Shown here: one piece after another, positions 35,415 to 43,150 of the stretch
How positions within the stretch are numbered: the first letter of the stretch is position 1
How the letters are laid out: each line of letters starts with the position of its first letter
NCBI RefSeq assembly: GCF_004297125.1
Contig: NZ_SCVD01000039.1
Coordinates: forward strand, 124,001 to 188,000
DNA length: 64,000 nt
Source of the DNA: Phenylobacterium sp.
GTDB lineage: Bacteria; Pseudomonadota; Alphaproteobacteria; Caulobacterales; Caulobacteraceae
Reading direction: 5' to 3'
The notes under the pieces: model-generated
What the model saw: the letters and a program-made list of their open reading frames with translations, nothing else
What the model was told of the DNA's origin: nothing
Database searches by the model: none
Program-made: the position numbers and the translations under genes

Positions 35415-35782
35415 CGGCCCCCCTGTCTACATGGACCTTCGGTCTGCTGTTGTTCTGCGTGCTGACGGACATCGGCCGCGAGATCAACTTCAAGGCCGCG
35501 ACGATGCGCGCGGACCGCGACCGCTACGTCGTCTCGCTGCTCACCCACCCCTTCCTATGGATGGGGATCGTGTTCTGGGCGGTGGAGGGCGTGGCCTGGC
35601 TGCTGGTCCTGGAACACACCGCGCTGGCGATCGCCTTCCCGGTCATGGCCCTGACCTATGCGGGCACGCCGCTGGCGGCTGGCCTCATGCTGGGCGAGCG
35701 GCTCAACCGCGGCCAGCGGATGGGCGCCGGCCTGGTGGCCGTGGGCGTCGCCATCGTTTCCCTCTCCGACCTGAAAGGCTGA
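35411..35782 (+). CDS. SMR/EamA-like small membrane protein (first of a pair)
   Basis: 123 residues, four hydrophobic helices, DMT superfamily. Features: an early acidic-basic stretch (LTDIGREINFKAATMRADRD), EGVAWLLVLEHTALAIAFPV, and the closing EamA-like GERLNRGQRMGAGLVAVGVA. It resembles ArnE/ArnF-type half-transporters, which flip undecaprenyl-linked amino-sugars as heterodimers. A second, sequence-distinct partner is encoded at 37718. GTG start overlapping the previous stop (GTGA). Confidence 0.8.
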   Translation: MTAPLSTWTFGLLLFCVLTDIGREINFKAATMRADRDRYVVSLLTHPFLWMGIVFWAVEGVAWLLVLEHTALAIAFPVMALTYAGTPLAAGLMLGERLNRGQRMGAGLVAVGVAIVSLSDLKG

Positions 35783-35788
35783 AGCCCG

Positions 35789-36622
35789 ATGAACGACCTG
35801 AGTTTCGGGGTCTCACGTGATCGCTCCAAGGGCGTGCTGTTGCTGCACGGGCTGACCGGCGCGCCGGCGGAGATGCGGCTGCTAGGCCGTCGGCTGAGCC
35901 GGGCGGGTTTCACGCTGAGCGCGCCGCTGCTGGCGGGCCACGGGGCCGACCAGAAGGCGCTCCTGCGCAGCACCTGGCGCGACTGGCTGGACTCGGCGCG
36001 CGAGGCCTATCGCAAGCTCGCCGCCGAGGTGGACGAAGTCTATGTGGCCGGCATCTGCGTGGGTGGCGCGCTCGGCCTGGCGCTCTGCGCCGAGGCGCCC
36101 GAGATCCGCGGCGCGGCGGTCTACTCCATGACCTTCGAATATGACGGCTGGAACATGCCGCGCTGGGCCACGGCCGCCCCGCTGATCCAGCTGGTCGCCA
36201 ACCTGCCGCTGGCCCGTCGGATCGGCTTCGCCGAGCCCTATCCCTACGGCCTGAAGGATCTGCGCCTGCGGGAGATGGCGTCGCGGCCGGACGCCAACCT
36301 GATCGAGGGCGCGATCGACCGCATGCCGCTGGGCTCGCTCTACCAGATGTACCGCCTGGGCCGTCACGTGGACCGGATCGCGCCGGAGGTCTCGGCCCCG
36401 GTCCTGATTGTTCACGCCGACGAGGACGACATGAGCCACCCGCGCAACGCCGCGCGGCTCCAGGCCGGCTTGGGCGGGCCGTCCGAAGTGCTGCGGCTCG
36501 ACGACAGCTATCATATGGTCCACGTCGACCGGCAGCACGCCCTGGTCGCCCAGCGCACCGCCACCTTCTTCGGCGCGCCGATCGGGGCGCGGGCTCGCGC
36601 CGGAGCGCCGGCCGATGCCTGA
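35789..36622 (+). CDS. Alpha/beta hydrolase with cysteine nucleophile
   Basis: 277 residues. Oxyanion region GVLLLHGLTGAPAEMRLLG, nucleophile elbow AGICVGGALG near residue 93 with Cys in place of the usual Ser, acid in LIVHADEDDMSHP and catalytic His in DSYHMVHVDR. Overall it resembles carboxylesterase/monoacylglycerol-lipase-like members, but a Gly-x-Cys-x-Gly elbow is otherwise known from PHA synthases and dienelactone hydrolase, so acyl transfer rather than hydrolysis is possible. No signal peptide: cytosolic. It overlaps the next gene by 8 bp. Confidence 0.85.
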   Translation: MNDLSFGVSRDRSKGVLLLHGLTGAPAEMRLLGRRLSRAGFTLSAPLLAGHGADQKALLRSTWRDWLDSAREAYRKLAAEVDEVYVAGICVGGALGLALCAEAPEIRGAAVYSMTFEYDGWNMPRWATAAPLIQLVANLPLARRIGFAEPYPYGLKDLRLREMASRPDANLIEGAIDRMPLGSLYQMYRLGRHVDRIAPEVSAPVLIVHADEDDMSHPRNAARLQAGLGGPSEVLRLDDSYHMVHVDRQHALVAQRTATFFGAPIGARARAGAPADA

Positions 36623-37721
36623 GGTCCGCGTCGTCGACAGTCTGGCCGAGGTCGAGCAGGCGCAGTGGGCGGCGCTGTTTCCCGGCGAGATCGAGGATTA
36701 CGACTACCTGACCGCCATCGAGCGATCGGGCCTGCCCGGTTTCCGCTGGCGCTATGTCCTGGCGTTTGAGCGCGGCGAACTGGTGGCGGCCGCGCCCGCC
36801 TTCCTCACCGACTATCCGCTGGAGACCACGCTGACCGGCGCCGGCCGGCGCGTGGCGGGCGCTCTTGATCGGCTGTTCCCCGGCCTCCTCACCCTGCCGC
36901 TGGCCTGCATCGGCTCGCCCTGCACCGAGAAGGCCTTGATCGGGATCGCGCCGTCCGTCGAGCCCGCCTTACGGGGCGCGTTGGTGAACGCCCTGGTGAC
37001 CGGCTTCGAGGCGGCGGCCCGAGGTGAAGGCTGCAGCCTCATCGGGGTGAAGGACATGGTCGAGGGCGACCGCCCCGGCTGGGGCGCGCGGGCCCTGGGC
37101 TACCGGTCCATCGCCAGCCTGCCCATCGCCCACCTGGACATCGATTTCCCGGACCTGGACCGCTACTGCCAGCGGCTCAGCGCCAGCGCGCGCAAGGACA
37201 TGCGCCGTAAGCTGCGGGCGCTGGACCGGGTGCGCATCGAGGTCCGCACCGACGTCGACGACGTCATGGATCGCATCATGGCCCTCTACGCCGAGACCCG
37301 TGGCCGGGCCGACATGAGCCTGGAGGAGCTGACCCCCGCCTTCTTCCGCGGCGTGCTGCGCGAGATGCCGGGCCGCGCGCTGTTCGTGCTCTACTTTGAC
37401 GGCGCCGACCTGCTGGCGGCGAACCTGCTGCTGCAGGACGGGACGACCCTTGTCGACAAGTACTTCTGCATGGAGGCCGCGCGGGGGCGGGCGTTCAACC
37501 TCTACTTCCTGAGCTGGTTCACCAACATCCGCCTCTGCCTGGAGGGCGGCTGGACCCGGTATCAGGCCGGACAGGCGGCCTATGGCGTCAAGCTGCGGCT
37601 GGGCAGCCGGCTCACGCGCACCGCCAACTACTTCCGGCATCGCAACCCGGTGCTGAACGCCTTGCTGGGCCTCGCCGCACCGCTGTTCGCCGCCGACCCC
37701 GTCCCGGAGACCGCGGCATGA
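36615..37721 (+). CDS. GNAT/FemAB-like acyl- or aminoacyltransferase
   Basis: 368 residues of the double-GNAT (FemAB/BioF2-like, 'peptidogalycan biosynthesis') kind: first half with FFP-like entry AALFPGEIEDYDYLTAIERS; second half with SASARKDMRRKLRALDRVRI, VLYFDGADLLAANLLLQDGT, DKYFCMEAARGRAFNLYFLS and WTRYQAGQAAYGVKLRLG. Family members transfer amino acids or acyl groups onto cell-wall or lipid precursors. It sits between the hydrolase (8-bp overlap) and the second SMR-like gene (4-bp overlap). Confidence 0.75.
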   Translation: MPEVRVVDSLAEVEQAQWAALFPGEIEDYDYLTAIERSGLPGFRWRYVLAFERGELVAAAPAFLTDYPLETTLTGAGRRVAGALDRLFPGLLTLPLACIGSPCTEKALIGIAPSVEPALRGALVNALVTGFEAAARGEGCSLIGVKDMVEGDRPGWGARALGYRSIASLPIAHLDIDFPDLDRYCQRLSASARKDMRRKLRALDRVRIEVRTDVDDVMDRIMALYAETRGRADMSLEELTPAFFRGVLREMPGRALFVLYFDGADLLAANLLLQDGTTLVDKYFCMEAARGRAFNLYFLSWFTNIRLCLEGGWTRYQAGQAAYGVKLRLGSRLTRTANYFRHRNPVLNALLGLAAPLFAADPVPETAA

Positions 37722-38137
37722 CCATCTGGAGCCAGGCCGGCGGCCCCAGCCTCGTCCGGCGGCGGATTTCGCTGTGGGCGCTGTGCGGCGCTCTGCCAAT
37801 CCTCAGCGTCGGCTATCAGATCACCGCCAAGCAGACGGCGCGGGCGCTTGCGCACATCCCCTTCGGCTGGGACTGGCTGGAGCGCCTGGTCCAACTGCAC
37901 TGGGCCCAGGCCATGCTGGCGCTGGAGATCGCCAGCTTCGCGGCCTGGATGACCGCCCTGTCCGAGATGAAGCTCAGCGCCGCGTTCCCGATGTCGGCGG
38001 TGAGTTACGTGCTGATCATCGTGGCGGGCTGGACCCTGTTCCACGAACCGGCCAACGCCGGACAGGTCGTGGGCGGCGTCGTCATCCTCTCAGGCATCTG
38101 GCTGATCGGCCGCTCCGAGCCGGAGGACGCGGCGTGA
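37718..38137 (+). CDS. SMR/EamA-like small membrane protein (second of a pair)
   Basis: 139 residues, four helices, DMT superfamily: ALCGALPILSVGYQITAKQT, MLALEIASFAAWMTALSEMK, LSAAFPMSAVSYVLIIVAGW and a last helix QVVGGVVILSGIWLIG. The FPM(S/A)A motif is shared with the first SMR-like protein of this cluster (IAFPVMAL), supporting an obligate heterodimer. Predicted to flip a lipid-linked product across the inner membrane. It overlaps both neighbours by 4 bp (ATGA, GTGA). Confidence 0.8.
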   Translation: MTIWSQAGGPSLVRRRISLWALCGALPILSVGYQITAKQTARALAHIPFGWDWLERLVQLHWAQAMLALEIASFAAWMTALSEMKLSAAFPMSAVSYVLIIVAGWTLFHEPANAGQVVGGVVILSGIWLIGRSEPEDAA

Positions 38138-39264
38138 GGTCCATGGCGCTCAAGTCGCTGATCTACGAATGGCGGCGGTTCGCGCCGGCGATGGTGGCCG
38201 TGGCGTTTTCGGGCCTGTTGGTCCTGTTGCAGGCCGGCGTCATCCTGGGGATCTTTTCGCTCTCGAGCCAGTACGTGACCCGCTCGGGCGCCGACCTCTG
38301 GATCGGCTATCCGGGCGTCCAGAGCCTGGACCTGGGCCGTCCCTTGAGCGGGCCCGCCGAGGTCTACGCCTGGATGAACCCGCATGTTCGGCGGGTGGAG
38401 CCGTTCCTGTGGGGATCTGGCGAGTGGCGGACGCGCAGCCAGGGGATGGTCAACGTTTACCTCGTGGGGATCGACCCGCGGCCGGACGGCCTGGCGCTGT
38501 CCGACGCCCTGCCCCCGGCGCAGCGCGCCCTCCTCACCGAACCCGACTCGGCCCTGGTGGACGACGCCGACCTGCACAAGCTGCAGACGGCGGTGGGTGA
38601 GGTGGCCGAGGTGAACGGCCGCTACCTGCGCATCGTCGGCGTGACGCATGGCCTGCGCGCCCTGGGCGGGGTGAACGTCATCGCGTCGGTAGCCACCACG
38701 CGGCGGCTGGACCCGGCGGCGGGGCCGCAGGGCCGGGTCGCCTACCTGCTGGCGAGGCTGGACGATCCCAAGGCCGCCGATCAGGTCGCGGCCGCCCTCA
38801 ACGCCGACGGCGCATCGCGCGGCTTCGAGGCCCTGACGGCCCCGGCGTTCGCACGGCGGACCACGCTTTACTGGCTGGTGGAATCCGGCGCGGGCGTCGC
38901 CTTCGTCTTCGGCAGCGCGGTGGCGATCCTGGTGGCCGGCGTGATCACCAGCCAGACCCTTTCCGCCGCCGTCGCCGGCTCGATCCGGGAGTACGCCGCC
39001 CTGCGCGCCCTGGGCTTCTCCATGCGGGCGCTTCGGCGGATCGTCGTCGCCCAGAGCGCCTGGGTGGGCGGCGCGGGCCTGGCGGTCGGCGGCCTGTTCA
39101 CCGGACTGCTCACCGTGGCGGCGGCGGCCGGCGCCATCCCCATCATCCTCACCCCAGCCATGATCGCCGTCGCGGCGGCCCTGGTCATGCTCACCGCCCT
39201 AGGCTCCGGTGCGCTCGCGCTGCGCCGTGTCGCCCAGGCCGATCCCGCGGTCCTGCTGCTATGA
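38134..39264 (+). CDS. DevC-like ABC exporter permease (FtsX domain)
   Basis: 376 residues. TM1 (MVAVAFSGLLVLLQAGVILG), a ~200-residue periplasmic domain (GADLWIGYPGVQSLDLGRPL onward), then three TM helices of the FtsX core in the last 130 residues. The order and spacing match DevC of DevBCA-type exporters, which work with an HlyD-like adaptor and TolC to export lipids or small molecules. The GTG start has GGAGG 7 nt upstream and overlaps the previous stop; an in-frame ATG is 9 nt on. Confidence 0.87.
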   Translation: MRSMALKSLIYEWRRFAPAMVAVAFSGLLVLLQAGVILGIFSLSSQYVTRSGADLWIGYPGVQSLDLGRPLSGPAEVYAWMNPHVRRVEPFLWGSGEWRTRSQGMVNVYLVGIDPRPDGLALSDALPPAQRALLTEPDSALVDDADLHKLQTAVGEVAEVNGRYLRIVGVTHGLRALGGVNVIASVATTRRLDPAAGPQGRVAYLLARLDDPKAADQVAAALNADGASRGFEALTAPAFARRTTLYWLVESGAGVAFVFGSAVAILVAGVITSQTLSAAVAGSIREYAALRALGFSMRALRRIVVAQSAWVGGAGLAVGGLFTGLLTVAAAAGAIPIILTPAMIAVAAALVMLTALGSGALALRRVAQADPAVLLL

Positions 39265-40127
39265 AACGAATGATTCTTCCGATCCTGCTGGCGCTGGCGT
39301 CCTGTGCACCGAAGCCTGCGCCGGCTCCGACGCAGAGCGGTCCCGCCGCGGTGGCGGTCGCCAAGGGCGTCGTCGAGGCCCAGGGCGGCCTGATCCGGGT
39401 GCTCGCGCCCCGCGACGGCCTGGTCATCGCGCCCCTGGCGGAGGAGGGCGCCGCCGTCGCCGCCGGGCAGGTGCTGGCCCAGGTGGACGACCGTCAGGCC
39501 CGGCTGATGCTGGACGCCGCGACGGCCGATCTGGGGGAGCGCCGCGCCCAGGCCGAGGTCGCCGGAGCCCGCGCCGCCGGCGCCGAGCGCGAGGCGCGCC
39601 GCCTCGCGACCCTGGCCGCGGCCGACGCCGCCACGCGCCTCGAGGCCGAACAGGCTGCGACGGCGGCCTCGGTCGCGCGCGGCGAGCACCGCCAGGCGCT
39701 CCAGGCCCTGGCCGCGACCGAGGCCCGCCAAAGGCTGGCCGCGTACGACGTGGAGGTCAGCACGATCCGGGCGCCGGTGGCCGGCCGGGTCGTGCGACGC
39801 ACGGCGGCCGTGGGCGGCTATGTGGCGGCCGCCACGCCGCTGTTCGTCATCGAGCCCGCCGGGCCTCGCCTGGTGCGCGCTGAGCTGGACGAGGCCTTCG
39901 CCGACCGCGTGGCTCCGAACGCCCGGGCCGTTGTGACCCGGGAGTATCAGCAGGGCCGGACGTACTCGGCCCAGGTCGTGCGGGTGTCCGACCTGCTGTC
40001 CGGCCCAGTCCTGGCCGAGGACGCGGCGTCACGCGCCGACGCCCGCGTGGTCAGCGTGATGCTGAGGCTGCCGCCGACCTCGGACCTGCGGCTGGGCCAG
40101 CGCGTCCTCGTGCGGTTCATCCCGTGA
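39261..40127 (+). CDS. HlyD/DevB-like periplasmic adaptor lipoprotein
   Basis: 288 residues. Lipobox LLALASCAPK puts Cys near residue 15. Lipoyl halves (VLAPRDGLVIAPLAEEGAAV and STIRAPVAGRVVRRTAAVGG) flank an Ala/Glu-rich helical hairpin of ~80 residues; a beta-barrel domain follows. Couples the FtsX-type permease to an outer-membrane duct. ATGA overlap with the permease, GTGA overlap with the next gene. Confidence 0.88.
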   Translation: MKRMILPILLALASCAPKPAPAPTQSGPAAVAVAKGVVEAQGGLIRVLAPRDGLVIAPLAEEGAAVAAGQVLAQVDDRQARLMLDAATADLGERRAQAEVAGARAAGAEREARRLATLAAADAATRLEAEQAATAASVARGEHRQALQALAATEARQRLAAYDVEVSTIRAPVAGRVVRRTAAVGGYVAAATPLFVIEPAGPRLVRAELDEAFADRVAPNARAVVTREYQQGRTYSAQVVRVSDLLSGPVLAEDAASRADARVVSVMLRLPPTSDLRLGQRVLVRFIP

Positions 40128-41446
40128 GGGTTCTCCTGGTCGCGATGTCCGGTCTCGCCGTGGGGCTGGCCGGCTGCAGCGGCCTCACGGCCGCAGATCG
40201 CGGGCCGCGGGGCGACCCGATCGCCCGGCTGAACGTCTCGACGCCGGCGCCGTGGCGCGAGGACTTCGGCGACCCGGTGCTGCACGGCCTGCTGCGGCAG
40301 GCGGACGCCGGCGCGCTCGACACCAAAGCGGCCCTGGCCCGCCTGGAGAAGGCCGACGCCGAGGTCGAGGCGGCCGACGCGGTGCGCGGGATCAACGTCT
40401 TCGCCGGCGTCGCCTCCGCGGTCGGCGGGCGCACCTTCCGCACAGCGACCTCGGCCGCGACACCGACGCTGGAGATCACCAACGAAGTGGACGTCTGGGG
40501 CCGCATCAAGCGCAGCCGCCAGGCCGCCCGCTCCGAGCAGAGCGCCACCCGGTACGACTTCGAGGCCGTTCGGTGGGAGGTGGGCGCGCGGACCGCCCGG
40601 ACCTACCTGGCCCTCCGAACCGCCCAGGTCGAGGCGCGCGCGGCGGGACGGCGGCGTGAGCTCGCCGAGCAGACCCTGGACCTGGTGCGGAAACGCGCCG
40701 CGCAGGGCGCGGCCATCACGCGGGACGTGGAGGCCCGGCGGCTCGCCGTCGATGCGGCCCGCGACCTGGCGCTCAGGGCCGACGAGGCGGCGCACATCCA
40801 GGCCGCGCGTCTCGCGGACCTCACGGGCCGGCCGGCGGCGATCCCGGTCCAGGCCTCGGTCCTCGATCTGGGCGCCTCGCCGGACGCCGTGGCCTCGACG
40901 GTGATCGACGCACGGCCCGACGTCCGCGCCGCCCGGGCGCGGATCGACGCCGCCGACCATCATCGCGCCTCTGCCATCGCCGCCAGCCGGCCCCAGTTCC
41001 AGATCGCCGCGGCCTTCGGCTCGCCGGACGCGGCCATCGCCAGCCTGCTGGACGTCCGGGCGCTGGCCTGGGCGGTGGCGGGGACCGTGTCGCATCAGAT
41101 CCTCGACGGCGGGGCCCGCCGAGCCAAGGTTCACATCGCCACCGCGGAGGCCGACCTCGCCGACATCGCCTATCGCCAGGCCGTGCTGGCCGCCTGGAAC
41201 GATGTCCGGGAGGCTCTCGCAGCCGAGGCCCAGGCCCGCCGCGCCCTGAGCGCAGCCGAGGGGGACGCGCGGCTGGCGCAGGCCGCGCTCGCGTCCGGCC
41301 GAATGCGCCACGACGCCGGCGCGGCCGACGGCCTGTCGATGGTGGCTCTGCAGGATGCCGCCGTGCAGGCGGCCGACGCCGCGGATCACGCCCGGCTGCG
41401 TCTCGCGGAGGCTCGCGTGCAACTGGCCCTGGCGACCGGCAGATGA
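40124..41446 (+). CDS. TolC/NodT-family outer-membrane lipoprotein
   Basis: 440 residues starting MRVLLVAMSGLAVGLAGCSG: signal peptide with lipobox Cys near residue 18. NodT-type entry (APWREDFGDPVLHGLLRQAD), long Ala/Arg helices, and NEVDVWGRIKRSRQAARSEQ, the conserved DLWGR-like motif. Outer-membrane component of the ABC exporter. GTG start; it overlaps the ATPase gene by 4 bp. Confidence 0.9.
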   Translation: MRVLLVAMSGLAVGLAGCSGLTAADRGPRGDPIARLNVSTPAPWREDFGDPVLHGLLRQADAGALDTKAALARLEKADAEVEAADAVRGINVFAGVASAVGGRTFRTATSAATPTLEITNEVDVWGRIKRSRQAARSEQSATRYDFEAVRWEVGARTARTYLALRTAQVEARAAGRRRELAEQTLDLVRKRAAQGAAITRDVEARRLAVDAARDLALRADEAAHIQAARLADLTGRPAAIPVQASVLDLGASPDAVASTVIDARPDVRAARARIDAADHHRASAIAASRPQFQIAAAFGSPDAAIASLLDVRALAWAVAGTVSHQILDGGARRAKVHIATAEADLADIAYRQAVLAAWNDVREALAAEAQARRALSAAEGDARLAQAALASGRMRHDAGAADGLSMVALQDAAVQAADAADHARLRLAEARVQLALATGR

Positions 41447-42123
41447 GCGAGCGCGTGATCGAGGCTTCCGGCCTGACCAAGGTCTATGGCGCAGGCGCCC
41501 AGCGGGTGGATGCGCTTCGCCCCACCGACTTCCACGTGGACCGGGGGGAGTTCGTGATGGTCTCCGGACCATCGGGCTCGGGGAAGTCCACCCTGCTCGC
41601 GCTCGTCTCAGGCCTGCTGACGCCGAGCGCCGGGACGGTGCGGGCTCTAGGCCGCGATATCCGCGCGCTGTCGGGCGACGCCTTCGACCGGTTGCGGCTG
41701 GAGCACTTTGGTTTCGTCTTCCAGGGCTTCCACCTGCTGCCCGCGCTCACCGCCCTGGAGCAGGTCGCCATCGTGCTCGAACGACAGGGCATCCAGCGCG
41801 ACGCGGCGCATAGGCGGGCAGCGGCGACCCTGGCGCGCGTGGGCCTGGGGTCCCGCCTGCACAACCGGCCGTCCGAGCTGTCCGGCGGCGAGAAGCAGCG
41901 GGTGGTCATCGCCCGCGCGCTGGCCAAGCAGCCGCAGATCATCTTCGCCGACGAACCGACGTCGGCGCTGGATTCCGCGAACGGCCGCGATGTCACGCGC
42001 TTGCTCCGGGCCGCTGCGCTGGAGGAGGGGGCGTCCGTCGTCTGCGTGACCCACGACCCCCGCCTGATCGAGCACGCCACGCGGCTGGTGCGGATGGAAG
42101 ACGGCGCGGTGCTTTCCAATTGA
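41443..42123 (+). CDS. ABC exporter ATPase (DevA/LolD/MacB type)
   Basis: 226 residues. Walker A GPSGSGKST near residue 43, Q-loop FVFQGFHLL, signature LSGGEKQRVVIARALA, Walker B IIFADEPTSALDS and switch His in CVTHDPRLI. Powers the permease encoded three genes upstream. The ATP-binding gene last in the order FtsX-HlyD-TolC-ATPase completes a four-part exporter. Last gene of the overlapping train that starts at 32401. Confidence 0.93.
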   Translation: MSERVIEASGLTKVYGAGAQRVDALRPTDFHVDRGEFVMVSGPSGSGKSTLLALVSGLLTPSAGTVRALGRDIRALSGDAFDRLRLEHFGFVFQGFHLLPALTALEQVAIVLERQGIQRDAAHRRAAATLARVGLGSRLHNRPSELSGGEKQRVVIARALAKQPQIIFADEPTSALDSANGRDVTRLLRAAALEEGASVVCVTHDPRLIEHATRLVRMEDGAVLSN

Positions 42124-42191
42124 GGTGGTCGCGCGCCGGCGGCGTCGATAGAGCGAGCCCCCGAGCCGGGGCTCCGGGACACGGAGCGATC

Positions 42192-43148
42192 ATGGGCTTG
42201 CGAACACTTGATCGCCGTCTGGTTCTGCAAGGCTTGGCGGGCGCCGCCGCGGCCGTGTCCGCCCCTGCACGGGCCGACGAGCCGGCGCCCGCCTTCGTCA
42301 CCCCTGCCTTCGTCGCATTGGGCGACTGGGGACGCGACGGGGACCGTCACCAGACAGAGGTCGCCCAGGCGATGGCCCAGGCGGCCGCAGAGGTGCGCAG
42401 CCGCTTCGTGATCTCGGTCGGCGACAACTTCTACCCTGCCGGGGTGCGCTCGGCGGACGACCCCCAGTGGAAGACCTCGTTCGAAGACATCTATACCGCG
42501 CCGGCGCTGCAGACCCCGTGGTACGCTGCGCTCGGCAACCACGACTATCGCGGCCGCCCCGGCGCCCAGCTTGCTTACGCCCGCCGCGACAACCGCTGGC
42601 GCATGCCGGACCGCAGCTATGTGGTTTCCAGCGCCGAGAGCGGTATACCGAACCTGGATATCTTCGTCCTCGACACCACCCCGATGGTCGGGGATTACGG
42701 CGAGGCCGCGATGCGCTTGATGCGTGGGCGCATTCGGGTTCCGAGACCTGGTCCCCAGATGGCCTGGCTGCGGCGGTCGCTGCAGCGATCTCACGCCGAC
42801 TGGAAGATCGTCGTGGGCCACCATCCCCTCTACTCGGGCGGCCGCCATGGCGGCTCGGTCGAGTTGGCCCGCCGCCTCGATCCGATGTTCGCGACCCACG
42901 GCGTGCAGGCCTATCTCTGCGGCCACGACCATGCCCTGCAGCACATCCAGATCGGGGGCGTGGCCCACATTTGCGCGGGGTCCGGAGCCTCGGCGGGACC
43001 GGCCGGGGATATCGAGGGCACGCGCTTCCGGCTGTCGCGGCCCGGCTTTGCGGTCTTCGCCATGGAGGACCAGACGCTGCGGCTGGAGTTCCGCGACTTC
43101 AACGGCCGTTCGGTCTACCGGACGGCCATCCCGAAGGCGGGCGGTTGA
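42192..43148 (+). CDS. Exported purple-acid-phosphatase-like metallophosphatase
   Basis: 318 residues. Tat-like signal (RTLDRRLVLQGLAGAAAAVS to ARA). Metallophosphoesterase motifs: ALGDWGRDG, SVGDNFYPAG, ALGNHDYRG, VVGHHPLYSGG and LCGHDHALQ, in the order and spacing of type-5 (tartrate-resistant) acid phosphatases, with a Tyr in NFYPAG as metal ligand. Periplasmic dephosphorylation of an ester is expected. GGAG lies 6 nt before the ATG. It follows the exporter genes after 68 bp and may be in the same transcript. Confidence 0.88.
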   Translation: MGLRTLDRRLVLQGLAGAAAAVSAPARADEPAPAFVTPAFVALGDWGRDGDRHQTEVAQAMAQAAAEVRSRFVISVGDNFYPAGVRSADDPQWKTSFEDIYTAPALQTPWYAALGNHDYRGRPGAQLAYARRDNRWRMPDRSYVVSSAESGIPNLDIFVLDTTPMVGDYGEAAMRLMRGRIRVPRPGPQMAWLRRSLQRSHADWKIVVGHHPLYSGGRHGGSVELARRLDPMFATHGVQAYLCGHDHALQHIQIGGVAHICAGSGASAGPAGDIEGTRFRLSRPGFAVFAMEDQTLRLEFRDFNGRSVYRTAIPKAGG

Positions 43149-43150
43149 CC

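Noticed and set aside
42467..43150. In-frame 5' extension of the CFA synthase
   Set aside because: It lies antiphase over the metallophosphatase gene; the family N-terminus begins at the ATG at 43151.
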